Counted from the first letter of the stretch, positions 45,799 to 54,673 are shown. The stretch is 64,000 nt of DNA from Croceimicrobium sp963977415 (GCA_963977415.1 CAXBOS010000004.1:62001-126000), one strand, 5' to 3'. The notes: generated by a model not told the origin, from the letters alone. Made by a program: numbers and translations.

Positions 45799-45832
45799 CA
45801 AAAGTACTAATTGCTAATGAATTAACGAGCAA
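45799..45832 (-). promoter_or_regulatory. candidate promoter of rluB
   Basis: Minus strand TTG (45832-45830), 23 bases, TACTTTTG (45806-45799). Transcription would begin near 45792, giving the structured leader listed separately. Confidence 0.5.
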
Positions 45833-45859
45833 TGATTTTTAAGTCTATCTTTCTCAGAG

Positions 45860-46213
45860 TTAAGGATAAAAAGCGTCTATAAGATGCTCTAAGCGATAGT
45901 TTGGTTCGAGCGTAATGCTAATGATGTCGAATCTAGCTTCGGCGAGAACATTCTTGTTTTCTAAATAAAAATTAGCACCCCGAGCAATGTGTTTTTGCTT
46001 GCTAAGAGAAACGAATTCATAGGGCTTCCCGAAGCTGTCGTTGGCGCGGGTCTTCACTTCAATAAATACAATTTGCTTTTTATCGCGGGCAATGAGATCT
46101 ATTTCCATCTTGCGAAAGCGCCAGTTTTTTTCGAGTAGTTCGTAGCCTAGCTTTTGGATATGTGTGAGGGCGAGTTCTTCTCCCTTCGTTCCTAAATCAT
46201 GATTTTCGGCCAT
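45860..46213 (-). CDS. YraN-family (UPF0102) nuclease-fold protein
   Basis: 117 aa, normal length. Starts GTKGEELALTHIQKLGYELLEKNWR and carries the PD-(D/E)xK-like core: Glu in the MEIDLIARD segment, and VFIEVKTR with the Glu/Lys pair. The fold suggests a Holliday-junction-resolvase-like protein; the activity of the family is not firmly known. It overlaps the LD-carboxypeptidase gene by 17 bases, so the two are probably cotranscribed. Confidence 0.88.
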   Translation of the reverse strand: MAENHDLGTKGEELALTHIQKLGYELLEKNWRFRKMEIDLIARDKKQIVFIEVKTRANDSFGKPYEFVSLSKQKHIARGANFYLENKNVLAEARFDIISITLEPNYRLEHLIDAFYP

Positions 46214-47108
46214 AGTTAAAGTTTAAAATAGAAGCATCAGAATTAACTTCTAAGGTAACTTTTTCGCCGAAAACGAGAGGGAAGTGATTATTGCTATGGC
46301 CGATTGGGAAACCAAAGGCAATAGGGAAATCGAAATTTTGGGCATGACGAGCAATTATGGTTTCTGCGCTTTCTCCGAAAGGGATGTTATTGTCGTTCAT
46401 ATCGCTCATAGTGCCCACTATAAGGGCTTTAATATTTGCGAAATAGCCGTTGCGAACCAAGTTGTATAGCATTCGGTCGACGTGGTAAAGGTATTCGTCG
46501 AGATCTTCAATAAATAGAATTTTATCGCTAGTATCAATGGCTGTGGGTGAGCCTAGACAGCTGTAAAGCATACTTAAATTGCCGCCAATAATTTCTCCTT
46601 CTACTGTGCCGAAACGATTAAAAGGGTGGGTTGCTGCTTTTATTTGGTAAGCTTTACCAAAGAGCGCATCTTGCAAAAGCGCTATGCTTTCGCTGGTATT
46701 TTTAACGAACTCCAAGGGCATAGGAGCGTGCAGCGAAGCGAAGTTGAGGTTTTGCAGGCTGTTGTGTAAAACGCTTACATCGCTATAACCGATAATCCAT
46801 TTTGGTTTTTCGATAAACTTATCCCAATTAATGTCATCGATAATTCGCACCGTACCATAGCCCCCGCGTGCGCACCATATAGCGGCGCAATTTTCATCGT
46901 CTAGCGCCTCCTGTAAGTCTTCAGTCCTTTGTTGATCGCTGCCTGCAAATTGATTTTCTTGGGCAAAGATGTTTTTCCCCAAAACTACGCGCAGTCCCCA
47001 AGTTTGCAATTTTTCCACTGCCGGTGCTAATTCTTCGGCCGAAACTTTACGAGCGGTGGCAACAATGCGGACGGTATCGCCTTGGTTTAAAAATTTAGGA
47101 CTGCGCAT
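46197..47108 (-). CDS. LD-carboxypeptidase, S66 family
   Basis: 303 aa. Serine peptidase removing the terminal D-alanine from tetrapeptides during murein recycling. Motifs: IWCARGGYGTVRIID, GYSDVS with nucleophile Ser109, the oxyanion-region GNLSMLYSCLGSP, FIEDLDEYLYHVDRML (catalytic Glu) and FPIGHSNNHFPLVFG (catalytic His). No signal peptide, so cytoplasmic as usual. It overlaps pdxJ by 14 bases and yraN by 17. Confidence 0.92.
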   Translation of the reverse strand: MRSPKFLNQGDTVRIVATARKVSAEELAPAVEKLQTWGLRVVLGKNIFAQENQFAGSDQQRTEDLQEALDDENCAAIWCARGGYGTVRIIDDINWDKFIEKPKWIIGYSDVSVLHNSLQNLNFASLHAPMPLEFVKNTSESIALLQDALFGKAYQIKAATHPFNRFGTVEGEIIGGNLSMLYSCLGSPTAIDTSDKILFIEDLDEYLYHVDRMLYNLVRNGYFANIKALIVGTMSDMNDNNIPFGESAETIIARHAQNFDFPIAFGFPIGHSNNHFPLVFGEKVTLEVNSDASILNFNYGRKS

Positions 47109-47829
47109 AAGCAGCGAGTTCTAGTTCGCGTAAATAAGACTGTACCGTGTTTTCCAATCCCATATAAAGGGCTTCAGAAATTAAAGCGTGGCCAATGGAG
47201 ACTTCTAATAAATTAGGAAGATTCGCGGCGAAGTACTGAATGTTTTCTAGGCTTAAATCGTGACCTGCATTTAGGCCAAGGTTTAATTTCTGCGCTAATT
47301 CTGCCGCTTCTTTGTAAGGCGCAATGGCTTTAGCGCGGTCGATTCGGTAATGGCTAGCGTAAGCCTCGGTGTAAAGTTCGATGCGTTTTGCGCCAATTTC
47401 TGCAGCAGCTTCAATTTGTTTAGCATCGCAATCCATAAAAACTGATGTGCGAATATTGGCTTTATCAAATTCTTGCAATACTTCTTTCAGAAAATCGCGT
47501 TTAGCTATTACATCCCATCCTGCATTGGAAGTGAGTACACCCGGAGGGTCAGGTACTAAAGTTACCTGCGCAGGATTGGCGGCTAGTACGATATCGATAA
47601 ATTTGCGATTGGGATAGCCCTCAATATTAAATTCGGTGGAGACAACCTTAGCGAGGTCTGCAACGTCATTATAACGTATGTGGCGCTCATCAGGACGCGG
47701 ATGAACGGTGATGCCTTGCCCCCCAAACCTTTCAATGTTTAAGGCGGCTTCTACCACATTGGGCGTATTGCCACCGCGTGCATTCCGCAGGGTAGCAATT
47801 TTATTAATGTTAACGGATAGCTTTGTCAT
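47095..47829 (-). CDS. pdxJ: pyridoxine 5'-phosphate synthase
   Basis: 244 aa from the ATG at 47829; the upstream ATG in frame would give an atypical extension covering the divergent promoters. PdxJ condenses 3-amino-2-oxopropyl phosphate with 1-deoxyxylulose 5-phosphate, last ring-forming step of vitamin B6 synthesis. Motifs: LSVNINKIATLRNARGG, GITVHPRPDERHI, LVPDPPG, IELYTEAYA, GLNAGHDLS, and EVSIGHALISEAL. TIM-barrel residues all present. First of the pdxJ-LD-carboxypeptidase-yraN-rluB direction, which reads leftward with small overlaps up to yraN. Confidence 0.96.
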   Translation of the reverse strand: MTKLSVNINKIATLRNARGGNTPNVVEAALNIERFGGQGITVHPRPDERHIRYNDVADLAKVVSTEFNIEGYPNRKFIDIVLAANPAQVTLVPDPPGVLTSNAGWDVIAKRDFLKEVLQEFDKANIRTSVFMDCDAKQIEAAAEIGAKRIELYTEAYASHYRIDRAKAIAPYKEAAELAQKLNLGLNAGHDLSLENIQYFAANLPNLLEVSIGHALISEALYMGLENTVQSYLRELELAAYAQS

Positions 47830-47857
47830 TGCGGGCAAAGATAAAGCCTTAGTTTTG
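47829..47857 (+). promoter_or_regulatory. promoter of the CBS-nadK-uppS-bamA direction
   Basis: TTG (47829-47831), 18 bases, TAGTTTTG (47850-47857), a full Bacteroidota match. The ATG at 47866 is only 8 bases after the -7 box, so the first transcript may start at or very near the AUG. Shares the 36-base gap with the divergent pdxJ -7 box. Confidence 0.55.
47836..47843 (-). promoter_or_regulatory. candidate -7 box for pdxJ
   Basis: Minus strand TATCTTTG, ending 7 bases before the pdxJ ATG. No -33 TTG at usual spacing, but the position would make the transcript nearly leaderless. Confidence 0.35.
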
Positions 47858-47865
47858 CTTTGAAT

Positions 47866-48525
47866 ATGAGAGTAGACCAACATATTTTAAATGATTTTAA
47901 TGCCCTCGATATAAACGAGCGTGTTGCCGATTTGCTTTTAAGCATGGAGGAGTTGAAGATTAATCACTTACCTATTGTCCATGAAGGCCAGTATTTAGGT
48001 TTGATCTCGGAGGATGATTTGCTCGATGTGCAAAATATTGAAGACCACTTAGAAAAGCATCTTAAGGTTTTAAAGCCCTATAAGATTAGTGCGGGCGATC
48101 ATATTTATTCGGCTATTAAAATTCTAGCCGAAGGAAATTTAACCTGCCTTCCCGTTTTAGACGCGGAAAAAAAGTACATTGGATATCTTTCTCCACAGGA
48201 ACTAGTTTTTGATTTAGGCCGACAAGTGAGTTACAGTGAACTAGGAAGTGTAATAGTTTTACGGGTTGCCATTCGTGATTATTACATCTCTAAAATTTCT
48301 CAAATTGTTGAAAGTGAAGATGCCTTAATTTTAGGCCTTCAGCTTAGGCAAGATGGGAATGATTTTATTCGTGTGGCTTTAAAGATTAATCAGCAGGATT
48401 TAAGTCGCATTGTGAAATCTTTCGAGCGTTTTGAATACGATGTGGTAGAGGTTTATCATCAGGCACTTTTTGATGAAGATGCTTCTGATCCTTTTGAAGC
48501 TTTAGTAAAATACTTGAATATCTAA
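47866..48525 (+). CDS. CBS-pair domain protein
   Basis: 219 aa from the ATG at 47866; a TTG two codons earlier is rejected. Two CBS motifs in the first 125 residues (NERVADLLLSMEELKINHLPIVHE, HIYSAIKILAEGNLTCLPVLD) form a Bateman module that senses an adenine nucleotide, followed by an ACT/coiled-type C-terminal domain (SKISQIVESEDALILGLQL and DLSRIVKSFERFEYDVVEV). It lies 4 bases before nadK, a gene order seen repeatedly in Bacteroidota, so a regulatory link with NAD metabolism is possible but unproved. Confidence 0.82.
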   Translation: MRVDQHILNDFNALDINERVADLLLSMEELKINHLPIVHEGQYLGLISEDDLLDVQNIEDHLEKHLKVLKPYKISAGDHIYSAIKILAEGNLTCLPVLDAEKKYIGYLSPQELVFDLGRQVSYSELGSVIVLRVAIRDYYISKISQIVESEDALILGLQLRQDGNDFIRVALKINQQDLSRIVKSFERFEYDVVEVYHQALFDEDASDPFEALVKYLNI

Positions 48526-48529
48526 ATTA

Positions 48530-49408
48530 ATGAAGGTAGCCGTTTTCGGAAAAGTGATCAGCCCAGAGGCTCGTCCCGATATAGAGACTTTACACCGCAT
48601 TTTAATAGAGGCGGGTATTGACTTTGTTGTTTTCGAAAGCCTCAATAATTTCATCGTGCAACACTGCGATTTAGGCTTAAGCTTCCCAACTTTTTCCAAT
48701 CATAAAGACCTAATAAATTACGCTCCTGATTTCTTAATAACTATTGGAGGCGATGGCACTATCCTAGACGCAACCACCTTAGTGCGGGACTCTAAGATTC
48801 CCATAGTGGGGATTAATACAGGTAGACTCGGCTTTTTATCTAACGTAAGTAGAAACAAAATTCAAGAAGCAATTGAGGCCCTTATTGCGGGGAAATACAA
48901 GCTAAGTGAAAGAAGTTTATTGGCTTTAGAAAGCGATGCGGTTGAGACGGAAATGCCCTTCGCTTTAAATGAGATAACAGTTAGCCGTAAAGATACCACG
49001 GCCATGGTAACGGTAGAGGTAACTATTGATGGGGAGTTTTTTAATAATTACTGGGCCGACGGTTTAATTGTAGCGACTCCAACGGGCAGTACGGGCTATT
49101 CTTTAAGCTGTAATGGGCCGATAATTATGCCGGGTGCCGATACCTTTGTGCTAACCCCCATAGCCCCGCACAATCTAACTGCTCGTCCATTCGTTATTCC
49201 CAACAGTTGTAAAATTAAATTGAAGGTAACGAGCCGCGAAGAACAAAGCTTGATATCTTTAGATTCCCGCATTTACTCGGTTTCCAATGGCACAGAGATT
49301 AGCTTAAGTTTAGCCGATTTTACCATCGCTTTGGTAGAAACGAAGAACGAAACTTTTGCTAAGACTTTAAGAAATAAGTTGATGTGGGGTTTAGACAAGA
49401 GAAATTAA
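48530..49408 (+). CDS. nadK: NAD kinase
   Basis: 292 aa. Phosphorylates NAD to NADP. The GGDGT motif (73-77) in FLITIGGDGTILD and the NTGRLGFLS stretch are diagnostic, as is the YSLSCNGPIIMPGADTFVLTPIAPH region binding the substrate. Full length and intact. ATG 4 bases after the CBS gene stop (TAA-ATTA-ATG), implying translational coupling. Confidence 0.96.
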   Translation: MKVAVFGKVISPEARPDIETLHRILIEAGIDFVVFESLNNFIVQHCDLGLSFPTFSNHKDLINYAPDFLITIGGDGTILDATTLVRDSKIPIVGINTGRLGFLSNVSRNKIQEAIEALIAGKYKLSERSLLALESDAVETEMPFALNEITVSRKDTTAMVTVEVTIDGEFFNNYWADGLIVATPTGSTGYSLSCNGPIIMPGADTFVLTPIAPHNLTARPFVIPNSCKIKLKVTSREEQSLISLDSRIYSVSNGTEISLSLADFTIALVETKNETFAKTLRNKLMWGLDKRN

Positions 49409-49431
49409 TACGAGAATCCTACTGAATTATT

Positions 49432-49439
49432 TATATTTG
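49432..49439 (+). promoter_or_regulatory. candidate -7 box for the DUF6089 gene
   Basis: TATATTTG (TAnnTTTG) ends 11 bases before the ATG at 49451. No matching -33 TTG seen. Confidence 0.35.
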
Positions 49440-49450
49440 CGCTCCCAAAA

Positions 49451-50275
49451 ATGAAGCTTAAGCAATTAATAATCAAATCAATAGTACTTTTACTGCTGCC
49501 TTTTTTAGGCCGTAGCCAGTACTTAGAAATCGGAATAGCCGGCGGTGGATCCAATTTTTTAGGCGATGTAGGTCCCTATTCTTTTGATTTACCACAAGGT
49601 TATCACGCCGGATTTTTGATGCGTTATAACTTCAATCGTTTTTGGTCTATACGTGCGCAAGCTAACTATGGCTTAGTACAAGCCGATGATGCGCGGTCAT
49701 CTCTTGGTATTCGAAATGAACGCAATTTATCGTTCCGATCGGTGGTTCGTGAGGCTTATCTAGTAGCCGAATTTAATTTTTTCGAATATCAGCCCGGCAC
49801 TAAGCTCTGGCATACTCCTTATATTAATGGTGGCTTCGGAATTTTTAGTTTTAATCCCGAAGCGCAATTTGACGGCAATTGGTACGAATTACGTGAATTA
49901 CGTACCGAAGGGCAAGGTACCTCGGTGGGTACTTCAGCGCCTTATGCTGAAGCGAGTTCCTTCTTTATTTTCTCCTTAGGTTATAAATTCGCTTTAGGTT
50001 CATTCACCAGTTTGGCGATAGAATCAAGTTTTAGATCGACATATACCGATTATTTAGACGATGTTAGCGGCTTTTATGCCGATCCTATGGTGCTGGAAAA
50101 TGAAGTTTCGCTATTATCGGCAAATTTAGCCGATCGCAGTTTTAGCGGTAGCGACAAGGAAAATATTTTACGGGGCGACCCCAGTAATCAGGATTGGTAC
50201 ATTTTCACAGGGATTAGCATCCAATTTAAATTCGGCGAACTTTATGAGAAGTGCGCAAATTTTGTTGGAAATTAA
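49451..50275 (+). CDS. DUF6089 outer-membrane beta-barrel protein
   Basis: 274 aa. Signal peptide (MKLKQLIIKSIVLLLLPFLGRSQ) followed by a barrel with IGIAGGGSNFLGDVGP, FMRYNFNRFWSIRAQANYG-like strands, LKLEFNFFEYQPG-type turns and a terminal FTGISIQFKFGELYE. The position, right between nadK and uppS, is where this Bacteroidota family is characteristically found. Function unknown; its conservation beside the undecaprenyl synthase and BamA genes suggests an envelope role. Overlap with the next gene's longest frame is avoided by the chosen uppS start. Confidence 0.85.
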   Translation: MKLKQLIIKSIVLLLLPFLGRSQYLEIGIAGGGSNFLGDVGPYSFDLPQGYHAGFLMRYNFNRFWSIRAQANYGLVQADDARSSLGIRNERNLSFRSVVREAYLVAEFNFFEYQPGTKLWHTPYINGGFGIFSFNPEAQFDGNWYELRELRTEGQGTSVGTSAPYAEASSFFIFSLGYKFALGSFTSLAIESSFRSTYTDYLDDVSGFYADPMVLENEVSLLSANLADRSFSGSDKENILRGDPSNQDWYIFTGISIQFKFGELYEKCANFVGN

Positions 50276-50283
50276 GGAAAACT

Positions 50284-51036
50284 ATGAGCCTAAAGGAAGA
50301 AATTAGGGATTCGATAAAAAGGCCCCAGCACGTTGCAATTATTATGGATGGCAATGGTCGTTGGGCCAAAAACAAAGGCTATATAAGGTCTATTGGTCAC
50401 GAAAACGGGGTTGATGCCCTGCGTAATATTGCTACCGCATCTGCGGAAGCGAATATAAAATACCTTACAGTTTATGCTTTTAGCAGCGAAAACTGGAACA
50501 GACCCAAAGCCGAGGTAAAGGCCTTAATGTCTATTTTGGTTTCGAGCTTAAAAAAGGAGTTGAAAACTCTTCAGGATAATAAAATTCGCCTGAGAGCCAT
50601 TGGTGACAGCCTTTCATTACCCAAAAATTGCCAAAGAGAACTGGCAGAGGTAATGGAGCTAACTAAAAATAACGACCACATGACACTGACTTTGGCGCTT
50701 AGCTATGGCAGTCGTGAGGAAATAAAATTAGCTGTGCAAAAGTTGGCCCGTGAAGTGGCCGCAGGGGAACGTACGGTAGAGTCAATTGATGAAAATGTGA
50801 TTTCGAACGCATTGTACACCAACTTTTTACCTGATCCCGATTTGTTAATTCGTACCAGCGACGAATATCGCATTAGTAACTATTTGCTTTGGCAGATAGC
50901 CTATAGCGAATTATACTTCACACCTAAATTATGGCCCGACTTCGGCGCAGAAGATTTCTACGAGGCCATTCTATCTTATATGAATCGCGAACGACGTTTT
51001 GGAAAGACGACTGAGCAAATAAAATCTTTATCTTAA
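50284..51036 (+). CDS. uppS: isoprenyl transferase (undecaprenyl diphosphate synthase)
   Basis: 250 aa from the ATG at 50284; a longer frame starting inside the previous gene is rejected. Makes the C55 lipid carrier for cell-wall synthesis. Signature HVAIIMDGNGRWAKNKG with Asp22, YAFSSENWNRPKAEV, LALSYGSREEI, and the C-terminal PDLLIRTSDEYRISNYLLWQIAYSELYF. Cytoplasmic, membrane-associated. It precedes bamA by only 2 bases between stop and start. Confidence 0.96.
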   Translation: MSLKEEIRDSIKRPQHVAIIMDGNGRWAKNKGYIRSIGHENGVDALRNIATASAEANIKYLTVYAFSSENWNRPKAEVKALMSILVSSLKKELKTLQDNKIRLRAIGDSLSLPKNCQRELAEVMELTKNNDHMTLTLALSYGSREEIKLAVQKLAREVAAGERTVESIDENVISNALYTNFLPDPDLLIRTSDEYRISNYLLWQIAYSELYFTPKLWPDFGAEDFYEAILSYMNRERRFGKTTEQIKSLS

Positions 51037-51038
51037 TA

Positions 51039-53522
51039 ATGCGGAAGCTTCTCTTAGCCCTGGCTATAGCATTTGTTTTTAGTCCTGTTTCTGTGGTTGC
51101 CCAAGATGGGGGAATAAATATATTACCTGGCCAAGAATATGAAATCGGTGGAATTCGTATTAGTGGGTCGGATAATCTCGATAAGCAGGTTATTACTTTA
51201 ATTTCGGGTCTGCAGGTGGGCGATCGTATCACCCTTCCGGGAGATAAAACCACGCGAGCCATCGAAAACTTATGGCGCCAGAAATTATTTGATGATATCG
51301 GCATTTTTGTAACCGAGGTGCAAGGAAAAGTGGTTTTCCTAGAAATCCGCTTACGGGAATTACCCAAATTAAGTAAATATGGTATTCGCGGTTTAAAGAA
51401 ATCAAAACGCGATAACCTGCGCGATGAGCTCGATTTAAGTAGTGGTGTAATTGTTACCGAAAACCTTATTGTAAATACTCGCAACCGCGCTCGCGACTTC
51501 TTTATTAAAGATGGCTATTTAAATGCGAATGTTAAAGTGGTGAAGCGATCGGATACGACCCGTAGCAACTCCGTTATTCTCGATATCCTAGTGGAAAAAG
51601 GGGAGAAAGTGAAGATTAAAGATATCAACTTTATTGGTAATGAAAATCTTGATGATCGCGATCTACGTAAAGCGATGGATGAAACCAAGCGCGCTCGTTT
51701 TTGGAATATCTTTAAAAGCTCTAAACTCTTAGCCGAGGAGTATAAAGAAGATAAAAAGTTAATTATTGAAAAGTACAATTCGGAAGGATATCGCGATGCA
51801 CGTATAATTTCGGATACGGTTTATGCGGTGGAAGATGATCGCGTGGCCATTGATATTAAAGTGGAAGAAGGGCGCAAGTATTATTTCGGTGATATTAGCT
51901 GGGTAGGAAACTCAAAGTATAGCTCGGAAACATTAGCGGAAGTTTTAGCTATTAAAAAGGGCGATGTTTACGATGCTAGTTTCTTGCAGCAAAGGCTTTT
52001 TGGCGACCCTGCAGGAACGGAAGTATCAGCTCTTTATCTGGATAACGGTTATTTATTCTTCTATATGAACCCCGTAGAGGTTTCAGTGGCTAATGATACC
52101 ATCGACTTGGAGATTCGTATGCAAGAAGGTCGCCAAGCAACCATTAACAAGATTACCATTGTAGGTAACGATCGCACCAATGATCACGTTATTATGCGTG
52201 AACTGCGCACCAAGCCGGGTGAGCTTTTCCGCAGAAGTGATATTCAAAGATCGATGCGTGAATTGCAACAATTAGGCTTTTTCGATCCTCAGAAATTAGA
52301 TGTAAAACCTTTGCCAGATGCTGAAACAGGAACGGTAGATATCGAATATGTGGTGGCGGAGCAATCTACCTCACAACTTGAATTACAAGGAGGTTGGGGT
52401 GCAGGACGTATTGTTGGAACCTTAGGTTTAAACTTTAATAATTTTTCAGCCCGCAACATGTTTAAGAAAGGAGCTTGGGCACCTTTACCTGCCGGTGATG
52501 GACAAACAATAAACTTACGTGCTCAAAGTAATGGTCTTTTCTTTCAATCGTATAGCGCTTCTTTTACCGAGCCTTGGCTAGGAGGAAAAAAGCCAACATC
52601 TTTAACGGTATCATTTTACCATAATATTCAAAACCTTTTTGGGGTGCCTCGAAGCGATCCCAATTATCAAGGTTTAAGTATTACTGGTGTTACCATTGGT
52701 TTAGGTAAGCGTTTGAAATGGCCGGATGATTATTTTACCTTTTTCCAATCTATCGATTTTCAGCGCTACCGCTTATTCGATTATCCTTTGGCTGGTATTA
52801 ATTTCGGTGATGGACGAGTAAATAATATTAACTACAAAGTGACCTTGGGTAGAAATAGTGTTGATTACCCCATTTATCCGCGCAAGGGAAATCTCTTTAG
52901 TTTAAGTGCTGAGTTTACACCGCCTTGGTCCTTAATCAATGGCAGAGACTACAGCGACTTAGGTCCTAATCAGAAATACGAGCTCTTAGAATATTACAAA
53001 ATTAAGTTGAATAGCTCTTGGTTTACTGAAATATTACCCAAAACAGTAATTAAGGCGGCTGGTGAATTCGGCTTCTTAGGGTCTTATAATAACGAAATCG
53101 GCTTGCCTCCTTTTGAGCGCTTCTTCCTCGGAGGTGATGGTTTACAGAATTTCGTTTTAGATGGCCGTGAAATCATAGGATTGAGAGGCTATCCAAATAA
53201 CAGCCTTGTGCCGGCGGAAACCCCTGGAACTGGCGGTGCTTTGTATAACAAGTTTACTTTGGAACTACGCTATTTAATTACCGAAAACCCTAGTGCTCAG
53301 ATTTTTGCGCTGTCCTTTTTAGAGGCGGGTAATAACTTCAATACTTTTGATAACTATGAGCCGTTTAGCTTGAAGCGTTCAGCAGGTTTTGGAGTGCGTA
53401 TCTTCATGCCAATGTTTGGTTTATTAGGTGTTGATTTTGGTTATGGCTTTGATGGTCTTCCACAAACTCCAAATTCCCCGAGCGGTTGGAATACACACTT
53501 TATTATTGGACAGCAATTTTAA
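51039..53522 (+). CDS. bamA: outer-membrane protein assembly factor BamA
   Basis: 827 aa. Signal peptide (MRKLLLALAIAFVFSPVSVVAQ), then five POTRA domains (about 30-430; visible as GIRISGSDNLDKQVITLI, KIKDINFIGNENLDDRDLRKA, YFGDISWVGNSKYSSETL, INKITIVGNDRTNDHVIMREL) and an Omp85 barrel with the conserved loop GLRGYPNNSLVP (the VRGF-type element) and C-terminal ending FIIGQQF with terminal Phe. Inserts beta-barrel proteins into the outer membrane. Followed by two ompH genes, the usual chaperone partners. Confidence 0.97.
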   Translation: MRKLLLALAIAFVFSPVSVVAQDGGINILPGQEYEIGGIRISGSDNLDKQVITLISGLQVGDRITLPGDKTTRAIENLWRQKLFDDIGIFVTEVQGKVVFLEIRLRELPKLSKYGIRGLKKSKRDNLRDELDLSSGVIVTENLIVNTRNRARDFFIKDGYLNANVKVVKRSDTTRSNSVILDILVEKGEKVKIKDINFIGNENLDDRDLRKAMDETKRARFWNIFKSSKLLAEEYKEDKKLIIEKYNSEGYRDARIISDTVYAVEDDRVAIDIKVEEGRKYYFGDISWVGNSKYSSETLAEVLAIKKGDVYDASFLQQRLFGDPAGTEVSALYLDNGYLFFYMNPVEVSVANDTIDLEIRMQEGRQATINKITIVGNDRTNDHVIMRELRTKPGELFRRSDIQRSMRELQQLGFFDPQKLDVKPLPDAETGTVDIEYVVAEQSTSQLELQGGWGAGRIVGTLGLNFNNFSARNMFKKGAWAPLPAGDGQTINLRAQSNGLFFQSYSASFTEPWLGGKKPTSLTVSFYHNIQNLFGVPRSDPNYQGLSITGVTIGLGKRLKWPDDYFTFFQSIDFQRYRLFDYPLAGINFGDGRVNNINYKVTLGRNSVDYPIYPRKGNLFSLSAEFTPPWSLINGRDYSDLGPNQKYELLEYYKIKLNSSWFTEILPKTVIKAAGEFGFLGSYNNEIGLPPFERFFLGGDGLQNFVLDGREIIGLRGYPNNSLVPAETPGTGGALYNKFTLELRYLITENPSAQIFALSFLEAGNNFNTFDNYEPFSLKRSAGFGVRIFMPMFGLLGVDFGYGFDGLPQTPNSPSGWNTHFIIGQQF

Positions 53523-53601
53523 ATAACCTATTTTCGCCCGCGTTTTAATTAAGCCTTAAAGCTTTAGGTCTTATGGGGAGGAAATTAATCCTTTGCATAT
53601 T

Positions 53602-54117
53602 ATGAAATTACATAAGAGATTTGTTCTTGTTTTTCTTGGTCTGGTTTTTGGTTTTAGCTTAAGTGCCCAGCGTTTTGGAATCGTTGATTCTGAATACGTT
53701 TTGAAGCAAATTCCAGATTATGATTATGCCCAAAAGCAGCTGGATCAGTTAAGCCGCACTTGGGAAGGTGAGATTGAAGCTCTTTTAAGCGAAGCAGATG
53801 CCATGCGTAAAAGCTACGAAGCCGAGAAGGTTCTTCTTACTGAAGAAATGAAAGCAGAGCGCCTCGCAGCCATTAGTGCCAAAGAAGAGGAGGCGAAGAA
53901 AAGCCAACAGTTGTATTTTGGCTTAGAAGGGAAAATTTACACCAAGCGATTGGAGTTGGTTAAGCCCATACAAGATAAAATTTTTAACGCGGTGCAAGAT
54001 GTTGCCCGTCGCAGAAATTTAGATGTAGTATTCGATAAAGGGAGTGAGCTAATAACCCTTTACGTAAGTGAGAAAGTTGACATTAGCGACGAAGTAATTA
54101 AGAAGTTAGAAGAATAA
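53602..54117 (+). CDS. OmpH/Skp-family periplasmic chaperone, copy 1
   Basis: 171 aa from the ATG at 53602; a TTG three codons earlier is rejected. Signal peptide (to about residue 23, GFSLSAQ), then an N-terminal strand RFGIVDSEYVLKQIPDY and two long charged helices (about 40-125) that form the tentacles of the trimeric Skp jellyfish, closing with RRNLDVVFDKGSELITLYVS. It binds unfolded outer-membrane proteins in the periplasm and hands them to BamA. 79 bases after bamA. Sequence differs clearly from the second copy. Confidence 0.9.
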   Translation: MKLHKRFVLVFLGLVFGFSLSAQRFGIVDSEYVLKQIPDYDYAQKQLDQLSRTWEGEIEALLSEADAMRKSYEAEKVLLTEEMKAERLAAISAKEEEAKKSQQLYFGLEGKIYTKRLELVKPIQDKIFNAVQDVARRRNLDVVFDKGSELITLYVSEKVDISDEVIKKLEE

Positions 54118-54140
54118 CACAGGAAAGAAAAACCAATAAA

Positions 54141-54650
54141 ATGAAAAAAGTACTTTTAGCCCTAGCCCTATTTGTGGGAACTGCAAGCATAGCCGTTGCA
54201 CAGCAAAAAATCGGTCATATTAATGCCGATGAGCTTTTACAGCTTATGCCAGAAACCAAAAAGGCGCAAACCGAATTAGAAACTTATGGTCGCCAGTTAG
54301 AGAAGGATTTAACCGACATGGAGACTGAGTTGCAAAACAAAATCGACTCTTTTAGAGCGAATGAGAAAATGATGACCACTTTAGCGCGTGAAACGAAAAC
54401 TAAAGAGTTACAAGAATTACAAATGCGTATTCAGGAATATAGCCAGCGTGCGCAACAAGATTTGCAACAAAAGCAAGTAGAGCTATTAACACCAGTAATT
54501 GAAAGAGCTACCACTGCAGTGCAAGAAGTAGCGAAAGAAAACGGTTTCTCGTACATATTAGATAGCTCTCCGAGCAAAGCGGTAGTTGTTTTTGCTGAAA
54601 ATGGCGAAGACATTATGCCAATGGTAAAAGCGAAATTAGCTATTCAGTAA
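54141..54650 (+). CDS. OmpH/Skp-family periplasmic chaperone, copy 2
   Basis: 169 aa. Signal peptide (MKKVLLALALFVGTASIAVAQ), then QKIGHINADELLQLMPETKKAQ and a coiled central part (DMETELQNKIDSF, KTKELQELQMRIQEYS), and the closing ENGFSYILDSSPSKAVVVFAEN. Same family as the preceding gene, 23 bases away, but diverged enough that recent duplication is unlikely. Followed by a clear terminator. Confidence 0.92.
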   Translation: MKKVLLALALFVGTASIAVAQQKIGHINADELLQLMPETKKAQTELETYGRQLEKDLTDMETELQNKIDSFRANEKMMTTLARETKTKELQELQMRIQEYSQRAQQDLQQKQVELLTPVIERATTAVQEVAKENGFSYILDSSPSKAVVVFAENGEDIMPMVKAKLAIQ

Positions 54651-54673
54651 GTAAAGAACTAAATGTAATTTAG

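Noticed and set aside
47830..47883. Longer pdxJ start at 47883
   Set aside because: The extension adds 18 residues unlike PdxJ and covers the divergent promoters; the ATG at 47829 matches the family start.
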